From NCBI RefSeq assembly GCF_013004375.1, contig NZ_JABERI010000026.1, positions 122,375 to 186,374 of the forward strand: DNA of 64,000 nt, in the 5' to 3' direction. Source of the DNA: Acinetobacter terrae. Lineage in GTDB: Bacteria > Pseudomonadota > Gammaproteobacteria > Pseudomonadales > Moraxellaceae. A program made the translations under genes and the position numbers. The notes under the pieces are model-generated. The model did no database searches. It saw nothing but the letters and a program-made list of their open reading frames with translations, and was not told the DNA's origin. Positions 46,139 through 56,336 of the stretch are shown piece by piece. Every line of letters starts with the position of its first letter. Position 1 is the stretch's first letter.

Positions 46139-47408
46139 TTTTATATTGGTCTTCTAAAACATTACTAAAAATACTTTCAATCATCCAGACCCGATACAAG
46201 CTATTAAACACATAACTTTGACCATCGATGCGCAGTTCAAGCACAGGGAAATCAGGCTGTGATTTCATTTCACAGAGTATGTCATTTTCTTTCAGTTTGG
46301 CAGTAATATCTTCATGGGTTAATTCATCGATCTCTAAATCACGCTGCATCTGATCGAAATGTGATTTAAACGACATGTCCTTGCCTTTGGTCCATACCGC
46401 CTGCAAAATGCTATACATCGCTTCAACACGCTGCTCTTCAGGCACACTATAAAACAATTGTGCCATCTCAAAAGTGGCTTGCTGTGTGGGACGGCAAAAC
46501 GGGGTAAATGTCACTTCTGTTCGTTTTGAAAGACGAGTCGCCAAACTCCAGTCAAATAGATCGCGTCCATGATAAGAAAGCGGATAGACATTCAGGTGAA
46601 TATTATAATAGTTCGCCAGTTCTTCTTTAATATAGGCCAACAATAACCAAGAGATTGGATCTTCAAGCGCAATATACAAATCCAGTTCAGGGTCTAGCGC
46701 CTGAATTTCATTCAGTTCTTCAGCATCACTAATTAAATGTTCACACCAATCAATATGATTAATCAGGAAGATTGGATTTCCGGTCAGCAATTTTTGTTGT
46801 TTTAAACGACGCATCAGGCGAAGCAAATCATCGACCGCATGGTATTTACGCTCGCCAAATTCGAAATAGCTGGCAAGAACTTCATCATCGTTAAAAATAC
46901 GTTCTGGAAAGTCTTGAGCACTATGATGTCGGCTGGCCATGGCATGTAATGTACGTAATTTTCCATACTGTTTTTGCCACAGCATGTGAAATACATCTTC
47001 GAGTAAATAGAGAAAATCTTGGCCGCGTAATGGGGTATTGCGAAGGATGGTTTCTGCTTGTTTTAATGCCTCAGTGGGCGGTTGTTCTGGGGTTTCATGG
47101 AAACTAAAGCGATGCTGTTTAGATAGAATTTTGGCATCGTTTAAGCAGTAATTTTGCCACTCAATTGCAGACATATAATTGGGGGGTTCTGCCGTTCGGC
47201 TGGAAATAATGACTTTTAAAGGTTTGAGTTCATCACTCAAAATTTCTTCAAGTTCAGGTAACTGCTGCACAGCCAAATAACTGTACACATCATCCAGACG
47301 TAAATGGATACTTAAACCCTGTTCCGTAGATAACACCACTTTACGAGTCGGCTTTTGGTAAAACCAACGCGATCGAAGTGGATCAAACCAACGGCGCAAC
47401 AGTGACAT
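46098..47408 (-). CDS. DsbA-like (HCCA-isomerase type) thioredoxin-fold protein, atypical
   Basis: This 436-residue cytoplasmic protein appears to contain two thioredoxin-like DSBA/2-hydroxychromene-2-carboxylate isomerase modules: one near residues 25-210 (LRLDDVYSYLAVQQLPELEE) and one near 215-400 (DLYIALEDPISWLLLAYIKE). The second contains the characteristic all-alpha insertion (TFEMAQLFYSVPEEQRVEAM, then ILQAVWTKGKDM). No CxxC redox motif is present. The function is unknown. Homologues in Acinetobacter are annotated as DsbA-family or hypothetical. It is translationally coupled to the chorismate mutase gene. Confidence 0.7.
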   Translation of the reverse strand: MSLLRRWFDPLRSRWFYQKPTRKVVLSTEQGLSIHLRLDDVYSYLAVQQLPELEEILSDELKPLKVIISSRTAEPPNYMSAIEWQNYCLNDAKILSKQHRFSFHETPEQPPTEALKQAETILRNTPLRGQDFLYLLEDVFHMLWQKQYGKLRTLHAMASRHHSAQDFPERIFNDDEVLASYFEFGERKYHAVDDLLRLMRRLKQQKLLTGNPIFLINHIDWCEHLISDAEELNEIQALDPELDLYIALEDPISWLLLAYIKEELANYYNIHLNVYPLSYHGRDLFDWSLATRLSKRTEVTFTPFCRPTQQATFEMAQLFYSVPEEQRVEAMYSILQAVWTKGKDMSFKSHFDQMQRDLEIDELTHEDITAKLKENDILCEMKSQPDFPVLELRIDGQSYVFNSLYRVWMIESIFSNVLEDQYKSENDDRKDEERKM

Positions 47409-47420
47409 GAGATAAGCCTC

Positions 47421-47452
47421 GAAAAAAAACCCTTGTAGTGCTACAAGGGTTT
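47421..47452 (-). terminator. Terminator after the 561-residue dehydratase gene
   Basis: The stem AAACCCTTGTAG / CTACAAGGGTTT around TG has a T run on the minus strand (47421-47427), 27 bases past the stop. Confidence 0.9.
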
Positions 47453-47478
47453 ATAACAATTTGTTAGGGAATGATCAA

Positions 47479-49164
47479 TTATACATCTAAATTTAGATCC
47501 GTAACTGCCCCTTTTTCAGCCCCTGTGGTCAATTTGGCAAACTTCGCCAAAGCTCCATAGGTGTAATTGGGTTTTGGCTTCACCCAAGCGGCTTTACGTG
47601 CTGCCATTTCTTCATCGGAAATATGCAATGTCATTTCTCGGGTTTCAGCATTAATGGAAATTTTATCGCCATTTTTGACCAAACCGATGGGACCGCCTTC
47701 ATAGGCTTCAGGGGTCACATGACCAATCACAAAACCATGACTCCCCCCTGAGAAACGACCATCTGTCAGCAGTGCAACTGATTTACCCAAGCCTTTACCA
47801 ATAATGGCAGAGGTGGGTTTGAGCATTTCTGGCATACCGGGACCACCTTTCGGTCCTTCGCCACGAATCACCACCACTTCGCCTTCTTGCACTTCACCGT
47901 CCAAGATCCCGCGCATCGCACCAATTTCACCTTCGAATACACGTGCCGGCCCTTCAAAATACAGACCTTCCTTACCGGTGATTTTTGCTACTGCACCGGT
48001 TGGTGACAAGTTGCCTTTCAATACCACAAGGTGCGAGTCTTTTTTGATCGGCGCATCAAATGGCAGGATGATTTGCTGACCTTCAGGATAATCTTCAACA
48101 TCCGCCAGATTTTCCGCCAGAGTTTTACCAGTCACAGTTAGGCAAGAACCATCCAGCATACCGGCATCGAGCATACGTTTCATTAAAGGCTGAATACCGC
48201 CAATCGCAATCAGTTCAGACATCAGATATTTACCTGATGGACGCACGTCTGCCACCACAGGAATGTCTTGCCCAATACGCACGAAGTCATCCAGTGACAA
48301 TTCAACGCCTGCAGTATGTGCCATGGCCAATAAATGCAGCACACCATTGGTCGAGCCACCCAGTGCAATCAGCACTTTAATGGAGTTTTCAAATGCCGCC
48401 TTGGTCATGATGTCACGCGGTTTAATGTCCAGACGTAACAGGTTCATCACCGCTTCGCCCGCACGCAGACAGTCAATTTTTTTCTCTTCTGAAACCGCTT
48501 CTTGTGCAGATGAACCAGGCAAGCTCATGCCGAGTGCTTCAATGGCAGATGCCATCGAGTTTGCAGTGTACATTCCACCACATGAACCTGGACCAGGCAG
48601 TGACACTTCTTCAATCTGTTTCACTTGAATTTCGTTGATCTCACCTTTGGCATACTGACCCACGGCTTCAAATACAGAGATCATGTCGGTATGACCCGCG
48701 CCCGGTTTAATCGTTCCACCATAAATGAACAGACCCGGACGATTTAAACGCGCAAGTCCCATGATGCAACCCGGCATGTTTTTGTCACAACCCCCAATCG
48801 CAATCACGCCATCATAAGCCTGACAGCCGACTACTGCTTCAATCGAATCTGCAATAATTTCACGAGAGACCAGTGAGTATTTCATGCCTTCGGTACCATT
48901 GGAAATACCGTCAGAAATAGTAATGGTATTGAAGATAATCCCTTTACCGTTAGCAGCATTGACGCCTTTTTCCACTTCACGTGCCAAACCATCAATGTGC
49001 ATATTACATGGCGTGACATTGGCCCAAGTCGAAGCAATACCGATAAATGGACGGGTAAAGTCTGCATCTTTAAAACCTGTGGCACGCATCATGGAACGTG
49101 CCGGTGCATTTTCAATCCCTTCATAAACCGGTGCGGAATGCTCGCGGATATTATCTTTACTCAT
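47479..49164 (-). CDS. ilvD: Dihydroxy-acid dehydratase, short form
   Basis: This 561-residue IlvD/Edd-family dehydratase makes 2-keto acids for valine and isoleucine synthesis. The N-terminus [20 protein letters not shown] is followed by [20 protein letters not shown]. Iron-sulfur ligands are in [20 protein letters not shown] (about 120-140) and [20 protein letters not shown] (about 190-205). The C-terminal swivelling-domain signature is [20 protein letters not shown] (about 466). It resembles the fungal/archaeal-type DHAD rather than the E. coli type. A second, longer paralog lies immediately upstream on the same strand. The start at 49164 has AAGGAAT upstream. Confidence 0.94.
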   Translation of the reverse strand: MSKDNIREHSAPVYEGIENAPARSMMRATGFKDADFTRPFIGIASTWANVTPCNMHIDGLAREVEKGVNAANGKGIIFNTITISDGISNGTEGMKYSLVSREIIADSIEAVVGCQAYDGVIAIGGCDKNMPGCIMGLARLNRPGLFIYGGTIKPGAGHTDMISVFEAVGQYAKGEINEIQVKQIEEVSLPGPGSCGGMYTANSMASAIEALGMSLPGSSAQEAVSEEKKIDCLRAGEAVMNLLRLDIKPRDIMTKAAFENSIKVLIALGGSTNGVLHLLAMAHTAGVELSLDDFVRIGQDIPVVADVRPSGKYLMSELIAIGGIQPLMKRMLDAGMLDGSCLTVTGKTLAENLADVEDYPEGQQIILPFDAPIKKDSHLVVLKGNLSPTGAVAKITGKEGLYFEGPARVFEGEIGAMRGILDGEVQEGEVVVIRGEGPKGGPGMPEMLKPTSAIIGKGLGKSVALLTDGRFSGGSHGFVIGHVTPEAYEGGPIGLVKNGDKISINAETREMTLHISDEEMAARKAAWVKPKPNYTYGALAKFAKLTTGAEKGAVTDLNLDV

Positions 49165-49502
49165 TATTTTATTCCTTGACGATGACCGATTTTACGCTTC
49201 AGTCTGTAGCAATTTATTCTAAGATCATTGTATAGAATTAAAACTGCGCAATACAGCTTTCAGCTGTTTCTCTAGCATTTGATACATGCCAAAGTTATCT
49301 GCAACTGTCCGAGGCAGGACTACAATTAATATTTACTGTTTCTGCGATATAAGTGAAAAATGCTAGTTTCGGACGAGTTTTGCAGATGAAAATGGTTTTG
49401 CCTACTTTTGCCAAAACAAAAGTAGGTCGAACCGAAGGTTATAAACTGCAATTAAACAATTTCCTTTAAGACTCCGTCGTGCTGAACGTATAAATCTCAA
49501 AT
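49165..49502. other. Intergenic region between the two dehydratase genes
   Basis: No gene is recognised. The plus strand at 49386-49469 has a short ORF (ATG AAA ATG GTT) whose phrase PTFAKTKVGRTEGYKL recalls short intergenic sequences scattered in Acinetobacter and other proteobacteria, so it may be a dispersed element rather than a gene. The minus strand near 49165-49300 should contain the promoter of the 561-residue dehydratase gene. Confidence 0.3.
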
Positions 49503-49533
49503 AAAAAAAGCACCCCATTTAGAGTGCTTTTTT
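49503..49533. terminator. Terminator after the E. coli-type ilvD
   Basis: The stem AAAAAAAGCAC / GTGCTTTTTTT with a ten-base loop lies 20 bases after the minus-strand ilvD stop and is flanked by A and T runs. Confidence 0.85.
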
Positions 49534-49552
49534 AATCTGTAAAAATTACAGC

Positions 49553-51382
49553 TTAGATTTCACGTACCGCGCCTTTCGCCGCACTTGTGGTGTGCATAGC
49601 ATATGCTTTCAATGCTTTCGAAATTTTACGTGGACGTTCTTCCACTGGATGCCAGCCTTTTTGCTCTTGCACTTCACGGCGCGCAGCCATGGTTGCTTCA
49701 TCCACAGCCAAGTGAATAGTACGATTTGGAATATCAATTTCGATGATGTCGCCATCTTCAACCAAACCAATTGCACCGCCTTCAGCAGCTTCTGGTGATA
49801 CGTGACCAATAGAAAGACCTGATGAACCGCCAGAGAAACGACCATCAGTCAATAAGGCACATTCTTTACCTAAACCTTTCGATTTGAGGTAACTGGTTGG
49901 ATACAGCATTTCCTGCATACCCGGGCCACCACGTGGACCTTCGTAGCGGATCACCACTACATCACCGGCTTTAATGACACCACCTAATACTGCATCTACA
50001 GCAGCATCCTGACTTTCAAAGACACGTGCTGTGCCGTTGAATTTCAAAATAGATTCATCGACACCGGCAGTTTTTACGATACAGCCATCCAGCGCGATGT
50101 TGCCGTAAAGTACAGCCAAACCACCGTCTTTCGAGAAGGCGTGTTCTGCATTACGGATTACACCGGTTTCACGGTTACCATCTAAAGTTTGATAGTAGCG
50201 ATCTTGCGAGAATGCTGTTTGCGTTGGTACACCGCCTGGTGCTGAACGGAAGAATTGATACACTTCAGGATCTTCAGTACGAATGATGTCCCATTTATCC
50301 AAAGCATCTTTTAAGGTTTTTTCATGAACCGTTGGAACATCAGTGATTAACAGACCTGCGCGATCAAGCTCGCCAAGAATCGACATAATGCCCCCGGCAC
50401 GATGTACGTCTTCCATATGCACGTCTTGTTTTGCAGGCGCCACTTTGCACAGTACAGGGACTTTACGCGATAAACGATCGATGTCGTCCATAGTAAAGTC
50501 AACGCCCGCTTCATTTGCAGCAGCCAGCAAATGCAGAACCGTATTGGTTGAACCACCCATCGCAATATCCAAAGTCATGGCATTTTCATACGATGCTTTG
50601 GTGGCAATTGAACGAGGAAGAACGCTGTAATCGTCTTGTTCGTAATGACGTTTAGTAATCTCAACAATCAGTTGACCGGCACGCTCAAACAGCTTTTTAC
50701 GGTTGGCATGAGTTGCAAGCGTAGAACCGTTACCCGGTAAAGATAAACCTAAGGCTTCAGTCAAACAGTTCATTGAGTTGGCAGTAAACATGCCTGAACA
50801 TGAACCACAAGTTGGACACGCCGAACGTTCGTATTCAGCAACTTCTTCATCGCTATAGCTATCATCTGCAGCAACAATCATTGCGTCGATCAAATCGATG
50901 GCTTTTTCATTGCCACGGATTTTGACTTTACCGGCTTCCATTGGACCGCCAGAAACAAACACCACTGGAATGTTCAGGCGCATTGCCGCCATCAACATTC
51001 CCGGGGTAATTTTGTCACAGTTGGAAATACACACCATGGCATCCGCACAGTGGGCGCTGACCATATATTCCACCGAGTCCGCAATCAGGTCACGTGAAGG
51101 CAATGAATACAGCATGCCGTCATGACCCATGGCGATCCCATCATCCACGGCAATGGTATTGAATTCTTTGGCTACACCGCCTGACGCTTCAATTTGACGT
51201 GCCACAAGCTGACCTAGGTCTTTCAAATGGACGTGACCCGGTACAAACTGAGTGAAAGAGTTGACCACCGCAATAATCGGTTTACCAAAATCTTCATCTT
51301 TCATGCCGGTTGCGCGCCATAAGCCACGTGCGCCAGCCATATTTCTTCCATGTGTCGATGTTTTTGAACGATAGTCAGGCAT
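49553..51382 (-). CDS. ilvD: Dihydroxy-acid dehydratase IlvD, E. coli type
   Basis: This 609-residue enzyme dehydrates dihydroxyisovalerate and dihydroxymethylvalerate. The start at 51382 ([20 protein letters not shown]) matches family N-termini; the frame from 51430 adds 16 unlike residues. Cluster and metal-site motifs are [15 protein letters not shown] (about 120) and [17 protein letters not shown] (about 194). [34 protein letters not shown] and a normal C-terminal end complete it. The adjacent shorter paralog is from a different DHAD subfamily, so this is not a recent tandem duplication. No other ilv gene is nearby. Confidence 0.96.
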   Translation of the reverse strand: MPDYRSKTSTHGRNMAGARGLWRATGMKDEDFGKPIIAVVNSFTQFVPGHVHLKDLGQLVARQIEASGGVAKEFNTIAVDDGIAMGHDGMLYSLPSRDLIADSVEYMVSAHCADAMVCISNCDKITPGMLMAAMRLNIPVVFVSGGPMEAGKVKIRGNEKAIDLIDAMIVAADDSYSDEEVAEYERSACPTCGSCSGMFTANSMNCLTEALGLSLPGNGSTLATHANRKKLFERAGQLIVEITKRHYEQDDYSVLPRSIATKASYENAMTLDIAMGGSTNTVLHLLAAANEAGVDFTMDDIDRLSRKVPVLCKVAPAKQDVHMEDVHRAGGIMSILGELDRAGLLITDVPTVHEKTLKDALDKWDIIRTEDPEVYQFFRSAPGGVPTQTAFSQDRYYQTLDGNRETGVIRNAEHAFSKDGGLAVLYGNIALDGCIVKTAGVDESILKFNGTARVFESQDAAVDAVLGGVIKAGDVVVIRYEGPRGGPGMQEMLYPTSYLKSKGLGKECALLTDGRFSGGSSGLSIGHVSPEAAEGGAIGLVEDGDIIEIDIPNRTIHLAVDEATMAARREVQEQKGWHPVEERPRKISKALKAYAMHTTSAAKGAVREI

Positions 51383-51810
51383 TGTGTATTTCCAACAAAG
51401 TTTGTGCTCGAAATGAATTCTAGGATTCACTCTAGCTGATGATACTGATATATAACGCTAAATCAGTCGAAATATAGACCTATCTTACTACAGCTTGTGG
51501 TTAAGCAAAGTCCCATAAGCATGATCTTTTACGAGAGAAATCTATTGATCTTTCGACGATTCATATAAAATAAACTGATACTGAAAGCTAATATAACGCC
51601 ATAACACTGAATTAAATACAAAACTTTCATGAATAATTTTTTAATTTTGCATTACTTTATTTTATTATTAACCCCTCTTAAATAAAGATCCATCTTCGAA
51701 AACTTTAGATAAGTATCTTAGTTTCAGTAGCTTGTGAGTTCATGTACACGACCTTAGGTCTCGCTCTGGTTTTGCCTTATAATAAGTTAAGTTTATTTGG
51801 AATTTCATGT
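51383..51810. other. Divergent intergenic region between ilvD and fmt
   Basis: This is 428 bases holding the two divergent promoters. It is AT-rich in the middle (51590-51680). I see no gene and no clear leader-peptide attenuator of branched-chain codons, so regulation of ilvD by attenuation is not supported here. Confidence 0.4.
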
Positions 51811-52770
51811 GTGAAAATCATCTTTGCGGGTACCCCTGAATTTGCAGCTGTCGCTTTAGACGCGCTGTTAAAAACCGACCATGAAATTGTGGCTGTTTAT
51901 ACCCAACCTGACCGCAAAGCAGGTCGCGGGCAAAAACTTCACGCATCCGCAGTCAAACAATTGGCTTTAGAACACAACATTCCGGTTTATCAACCGCTAC
52001 ATTTCAAGTCTTCTACTGATGAAGGTCTGGCAGCGCAACAAGAATTGGCTGCGTTGGGTGCTGATATTATGGTGGTAGCCGCCTATGGCTTGATCTTGCC
52101 ACAAGTGGTTTTAGACACGCCTAAATATGGCTGTCTCAATATTCATGGCTCTTTATTGCCACGCTGGCGCGGTGCAGCACCGATTCAACGCGCCATTGCC
52201 ACAGGCGATCGTGAAACCGGCGTCACCATTATGAAAATGGCGGCTGGTCTGGACACCGGTGACATGATGTATAAAACCATCTGCCCAATTGAAGCCACAG
52301 ATACTTCTGCAACTTTGCATGATAAATTAGCTGAACAAGGTGCAACAGCCATTGCCGCTGTTTTAGAATCAGAACAAACATTACAGCACTATTTAGAAAC
52401 ACGTGAAGTTCAAGATGAAGCTTTGACTGTCTATGCGCACAAATTGTCAAAAGCTGAAGCTCAAATTGACTGGTCAATCGATGCGGTACAAATCGACCGT
52501 AATATTCGTGCTTTTAACCCGTGGCCAGTGGCATTTATCGTACTCGATGAAACAAATAACTTACGGGTATGGAATTCCAAGTTATCTGATGCAACTGCGG
52601 AAAATGCCCAGGTGGGTGAAATCATTGCGATTGATAAACACGGCGTCCATGTTGCCTGTGCAAATAACACTGTAATCACGCTAACTGCTTTACAATGGCC
52701 GGGTGGCAAACCGCTGAATGCCGTACAAATTTTACAAACTCAAAAACTGAATATCGGACAAATTTTATAA
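51811..52770 (+). CDS. fmt: Methionyl-tRNA formyltransferase
   Basis: This 319-residue enzyme formylates initiator Met-tRNA. I choose GTG 51811 (VKIIFAGTPEFAAVALDALL, read as Met), with TTTGGAA eleven bases upstream; the ATG at 51742 gives an N-terminal extension not seen in homologues. Catalytic motifs are YTQPDRKAGRGQK, AAYGLILPQ, CLNIHGSLLPRWRGAAPIQR (Asn and His about 108-110) and LDTGDMM with the catalytic Asp. The C-terminal domain (WPVAFIVLDETNNLRVWNS) binds tRNA. The stop overlaps the rsmB start by one base. Confidence 0.95.
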   Translation: MKIIFAGTPEFAAVALDALLKTDHEIVAVYTQPDRKAGRGQKLHASAVKQLALEHNIPVYQPLHFKSSTDEGLAAQQELAALGADIMVVAAYGLILPQVVLDTPKYGCLNIHGSLLPRWRGAAPIQRAIATGDRETGVTIMKMAAGLDTGDMMYKTICPIEATDTSATLHDKLAEQGATAIAAVLESEQTLQHYLETREVQDEALTVYAHKLSKAEAQIDWSIDAVQIDRNIRAFNPWPVAFIVLDETNNLRVWNSKLSDATAENAQVGEIIAIDKHGVHVACANNTVITLTALQWPGGKPLNAVQILQTQKLNIGQIL

Positions 52771-54077
52771 TGAGACAATCTCCCCACGCCTCTGGTAAGA
52801 CTTTAAACTTACGTGCTCAGGTTGTTAAAACGTTATTGGCTGTCCAAAATGGTCAATCACTGGCATCTGTGTTAAATCAGCACATGAATATCGTGTCAGA
52901 TAAAGACCGCGCGTTGTATCACGAATTGGTTCTTGGCTGTCTACGCCAGTGGCACGCACTGAAACAGGTGACTTTACCGCTGCTTTCTGTACCGCTTGAA
53001 AATGCCGTGGTTGAAACCTGTTTATATGTCGGTTTATATCAATTGCTGTGTACCCGTGTGGCTGCACATGCTGCAATTTCTGAAACGGTAGAAGCCAGTA
53101 AACAACTGGGCATGGAAAGTTTAAGTGGCGTGGTGAATGCCATTTTACGCCGTGCAACACGTGAAACCGAACAGTTCTACGATGTATTGGAAAATGCGTC
53201 GAACCTCCCAAGCTGGTTGGCCAAGCGTTTAAAGAAAGATTGGGGCGAGCAATTTGCAGAACTCAGTTACGAGCTTAAACAGGTTGCACCCCTAACTTTA
53301 CGCGTCAATACCCGCCAAGTCAGCCGTGAAGAATACCTTGACATTCTAGAAGATGAAGGCATCGATGCACATCGTTGTGAACTCTCGGATGTCGGTATTG
53401 TACTGGATGAAAGTATTCATGTGCCGAGCCTGCCTGGTTTTGAAGCCGGCGGTTTTTCGGTACAAGATGAACATGCTCAGCTTTGCGCAACTTTAGTGCC
53501 TAATCTAGACGGTAAATTTGTCATTGATGCCTGTGCAGCACCTGGTGGTAAAACGGCGCATCTTTTAGAGAAATATCAGCCGAAAAAACTGATTGCACTC
53601 GACCAAGATGAAAAACGCTTAAAACGTGTATCTGAAAACCTAGAACGTCTGATTCTCGACGGCAAACACGTAGAAATTATCACAGCAGATGCAGCGAAAT
53701 GGACTGCGCCTGAACTTGCGGATTGTATCGTACTGGATGCACCATGTTCAGCGATTGGTGTAATCCGTCGCCATCCAGACATTCGTTTACTGCGTCAGTC
53801 AGGTGATATTGCCAAAACTGTTGAGTTGCAAAAACAGATTCTTGAAAATATGTGGCAACAGCTGAAAGTCGGTGGCACCTTGCTGTACATCACCTGCTCG
53901 ATTTTAAAAGCTGAAAATGAACAGCAAATGGTGGATTTTTTCGCCACTCACTCCGATGCACAAGAACAAAAAATTGATGCGAACTGGGGAATTGAACAAA
54001 TTCACGGTCGCCAATTACTGCCACAAGTGGGTCATGGCGATGGTTTCTTCTATTGCCGTATCCAGAAAACTGCATAA
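52770..54077 (+). CDS. rsmB: 16S rRNA (cytosine-967-C5) methyltransferase
   Basis: This 435-residue RNA methyltransferase has an N-terminal NusB-like domain (residues 10-140) and a SAM-dependent Fmu/NOL1-type catalytic domain. SAM-site motifs are FVIDACAAPGGKTAHLLEKY (about 250) and LIALDQDEKRL. The catalytic Cys pair is in DAPCSAIGVIRRHPD (about 330) and YITCSILKAENEQQM (about 380). The start at 52770 overlaps the fmt stop (TAATG), so fmt-rsmB are coupled as in many proteobacteria. A strong terminator follows. Confidence 0.95.
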   Translation: MRQSPHASGKTLNLRAQVVKTLLAVQNGQSLASVLNQHMNIVSDKDRALYHELVLGCLRQWHALKQVTLPLLSVPLENAVVETCLYVGLYQLLCTRVAAHAAISETVEASKQLGMESLSGVVNAILRRATRETEQFYDVLENASNLPSWLAKRLKKDWGEQFAELSYELKQVAPLTLRVNTRQVSREEYLDILEDEGIDAHRCELSDVGIVLDESIHVPSLPGFEAGGFSVQDEHAQLCATLVPNLDGKFVIDACAAPGGKTAHLLEKYQPKKLIALDQDEKRLKRVSENLERLILDGKHVEIITADAAKWTAPELADCIVLDAPCSAIGVIRRHPDIRLLRQSGDIAKTVELQKQILENMWQQLKVGGTLLYITCSILKAENEQQMVDFFATHSDAQEQKIDANWGIEQIHGRQLLPQVGHGDGFFYCRIQKTA

Positions 54078-54090
54078 CTGATTCAGTTCA

Positions 54091-54118
54091 AAAAGGTGGC
54101 TTTAAGCCACCTTTTTTG
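54091..54118 (+). terminator. Terminator after rsmB
   Basis: The stem AAAAGGTGGCTT / AAGCCACCTTTT is followed by a T run 14 bases beyond the stop. Confidence 0.92.
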
Positions 54119-54281
54119 TATCTATTTTTTAACTATATGTTTTTTTAAATGACAAATTTAAAAATTACTAAACTGAAGGCTAAGGATGCCATGCTCCATT
54201 TCAGAAACAAGAAAGCCATTACCATAAATGATAATGACTTTCATTTTAAGATTTTATCAGTGATGACTAAATGTTTTTGAC

Positions 54282-54425
54282 TTAGAGGGTATGTTGATCT
54301 TTGACTTCTTCAAGAACCTCATCCAGCTCTTCAGGGTTTTTCATTAAATGTAGAATCGACAAGGCCAATCCGCCCCACAAGAACACCATCGAGATAATCA
54401 TCATCACAATTGCTGAAGTATTCAT
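54282..54425 (-). CDS. metS: MetS-type small subunit of an NSS transporter
   Basis: This 47-residue protein starts MNTSAIVMMIISMVFLWGGL at ATG 54425 and ends at TAA 54282-54284. It has one membrane helix (residues 5-25), then an amphipathic, acidic C-terminus (MKNPEELDEVLEEVKDQHTL). This length, topology and position directly after an NSS-family symporter gene match the small MetS partner of MetP (methionine/alanine importer). AGGAGAGAAAAG is a strong ribosome-binding site, and the gap to the transporter gene is only 10 bases. It is too short for routine ORF calling. The function is inferred from the family pattern. Confidence 0.85.
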   Translation of the reverse strand: MNTSAIVMMIISMVFLWGGLALSILHLMKNPEELDEVLEEVKDQHTL

Positions 54426-54435
54426 CTTTTCTCTC

Positions 54436-55914
54436 CTAGCGATCTTTCATTTTGGCTAAAACAAACGCCACTACAGCACAGAAAATGACGCAGCCCCAGC
54501 CAAATAACCACTGCAGACTTACACTATAATCACCATAACCTTTTAATAACAAGTTAAAGATGGTCATTCCTAAAGTTACCAGCAAAATCAAAGAGGTAAT
54601 CACGGTTAAAGTGAAATCCCAGCCTTTGCCCAATTGCACGGTTGAAATGGCATTGACATGATTTCTGATCTCAACCAAAGCCGAACGCTTGAACCACGCA
54701 ATACTGATAATTGAAATCAATGCTCCGCCGATAATGCCAATGTTATTAATGAAATGGTCAATGATATCGACCAGTTTAATCGAGTTCACACTTGAGAATA
54801 GAACAATAGAAACCAGTGCACTACCACCACCGACAATCGTGACTGCTTTTTTACGGCCCCATTTCAGCTTGTCCATCATGGCTGCAATTGGAACTTCCAA
54901 AATACTTACCATCGATGAAATACCGGCGACAAATAATGAAGTAAAGAACAAGATCCCGAATAAATCCGCACCTGCACCCAAGCTAGAAATGATTTTAGGG
55001 AATGCAATAAATGCCAGTCCAATACCACCACTTACAACGTCTTGCACATTGGTATTTGCGCTATAAGCCATAAAGCCAAGTGCAGCAAAAATACCAATAC
55101 CGGCTAAAATTTCAGTTGAAGCATTGGCAAAGCCCACGATTAAGCCTGAACCGGTTAAATTGGTTTTTGGCTTTAAATAAGAGGCATAGGTCACCATGAT
55201 CCCGAAACCCACTGAAAGCGAGAAGAAGGTATGACCATAAGCCGCCAGCCACACTTTATAGTCCATCATCGCAGACCAGTTCGGGGTAAAGAAGGCATTT
55301 AAACCCTCTACCGCGCCCGGTAAACGAAGTGATTGAATTACTAAAAGTGTAAATAAAACAAACAATAATGGCATGAAAATCTTGTTGGAAAGCTCAACGC
55401 CTTTTTTCACACCCCCATATAAAATGATTAAGGTCAGTGCCCAAATACCGGCCAACGGCCAGAAAATGTGACTGACAAAACGAGGGTCAAAACCTGTGGC
55501 ATCCGAGGTCTGCAAATAAGTTTTAAAGAAGAAACCTTCTGGGTCACTGCCCCACATCTGACCAATAGAGAAGTAGACATAACTACCTGCCCAAGTCAAA
55601 ACGCTGGCATAATACAAACCAATGATGATACATACACACACTTGCCACCAGCCGAGGGTTTCACCACCACGGAACAGTTGTCGGTAGGCCTTGGGAGGTG
55701 AACTATTACTTTTATGCCCTACCGCATAATCTAGAAATAAAAGTGGCAAACCTGCAGTAATTAAAGCAATAAGATAAGGAATTAAGAATGCACCACCACC
55801 ATTTTCATAAGCAATGTAGGGAAAGCGCCAAATATTACCTAAACCCACAGCCGATCCAACCGCTGCAATAATAAAGCCCGATCGTGACGTCCAGTTTTCA
55901 CGAGTATCTGTCAT
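54436..55914 (-). CDS. Sodium:neurotransmitter-symporter-family amino-acid transporter (MetP-like)
   Basis: This 492-residue NSS/SNF permease with about twelve membrane segments imports an amino acid with sodium. The start at 55914 (MTDTRENWTSRSGFIIAAVG) has GAGGTATTTT upstream; a TTG at 55926 is unlikely. Hallmarks are GSAVGLGNIWRFPYIAYENG (TM1, about 20-40) with the substrate and sodium site, and GVKKGVELSNKIFMPLLFVL. It pairs with the small subunit 10 bases downstream. By analogy with MetPS of Corynebacterium it may import methionine or alanine. Confidence 0.93.
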   Translation of the reverse strand: MTDTRENWTSRSGFIIAAVGSAVGLGNIWRFPYIAYENGGGAFLIPYLIALITAGLPLLFLDYAVGHKSNSSPPKAYRQLFRGGETLGWWQVCVCIIIGLYYASVLTWAGSYVYFSIGQMWGSDPEGFFFKTYLQTSDATGFDPRFVSHIFWPLAGIWALTLIILYGGVKKGVELSNKIFMPLLFVLFTLLVIQSLRLPGAVEGLNAFFTPNWSAMMDYKVWLAAYGHTFFSLSVGFGIMVTYASYLKPKTNLTGSGLIVGFANASTEILAGIGIFAALGFMAYSANTNVQDVVSGGIGLAFIAFPKIISSLGAGADLFGILFFTSLFVAGISSMVSILEVPIAAMMDKLKWGRKKAVTIVGGGSALVSIVLFSSVNSIKLVDIIDHFINNIGIIGGALISIISIAWFKRSALVEIRNHVNAISTVQLGKGWDFTLTVITSLILLVTLGMTIFNLLLKGYGDYSVSLQWLFGWGCVIFCAVVAFVLAKMKDR

Positions 55915-56336
55915 AAAATACCTCAACCTTAGGCATCTTTAGCTGCTGCTTGTTGTTGGGTTATATCGCAAGCAAAAAAAGTACCATTCAAAAAATTAAT
56001 CTTTTTATGTCTGAAGTTAGTTCTACGCCTTTTGAGCATTCTGTTCTAAATTGCAAACAGGCCGTCATCACAAAATCTTGCTTAAAGTCTTTTGCTTCTT
56101 TTTGCCTTTCAATGCTTGAACAATACCCACTTTCTGGGCCTTTTTCTGTAGTTTTTGCGGAGATTATTTAATTTTATAATCTATAAATTATGAATTGATC
56201 AAAATATAGCTTATTTAACCCTCTATTTAACGAAGCCAGCTCTTTTTAAAGCGTGAGCTGATTTTTTATTTTGCTTAGATCTGCTTAGTTCAATGGCAAT
56301 CAGCGTATTTAAATACACTGATTGCCTGAAAATTTT
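55915..56336. other. Intergenic region, no gene supported
   Basis: This is 422 bases between the transporter gene and the aldehyde dehydrogenase gene, both on the minus strand. Short unbroken frames occur at 55950-56171 (plus) and its complement, but neither has a ribosome-binding site or a recognised family. The left part should hold the transporter promoter, and a hairpin near 56228-56262 (AGCTC...GAGCTG) may end the dehydrogenase transcript. Confidence 0.35.

Noticed and set aside
51383..51810. Branched-chain leader-peptide attenuator before ilvD
   Set aside because: No short ORF rich in Val, Leu or Ile codons followed by alternative hairpins was seen.
55950..56171. 73-codon plus-strand ORF in the gap left of the aldehyde dehydrogenase gene
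   Set aside because: No ribosome-binding site, signal or family; the sequence on the other strand is equally open, so neither is supported.
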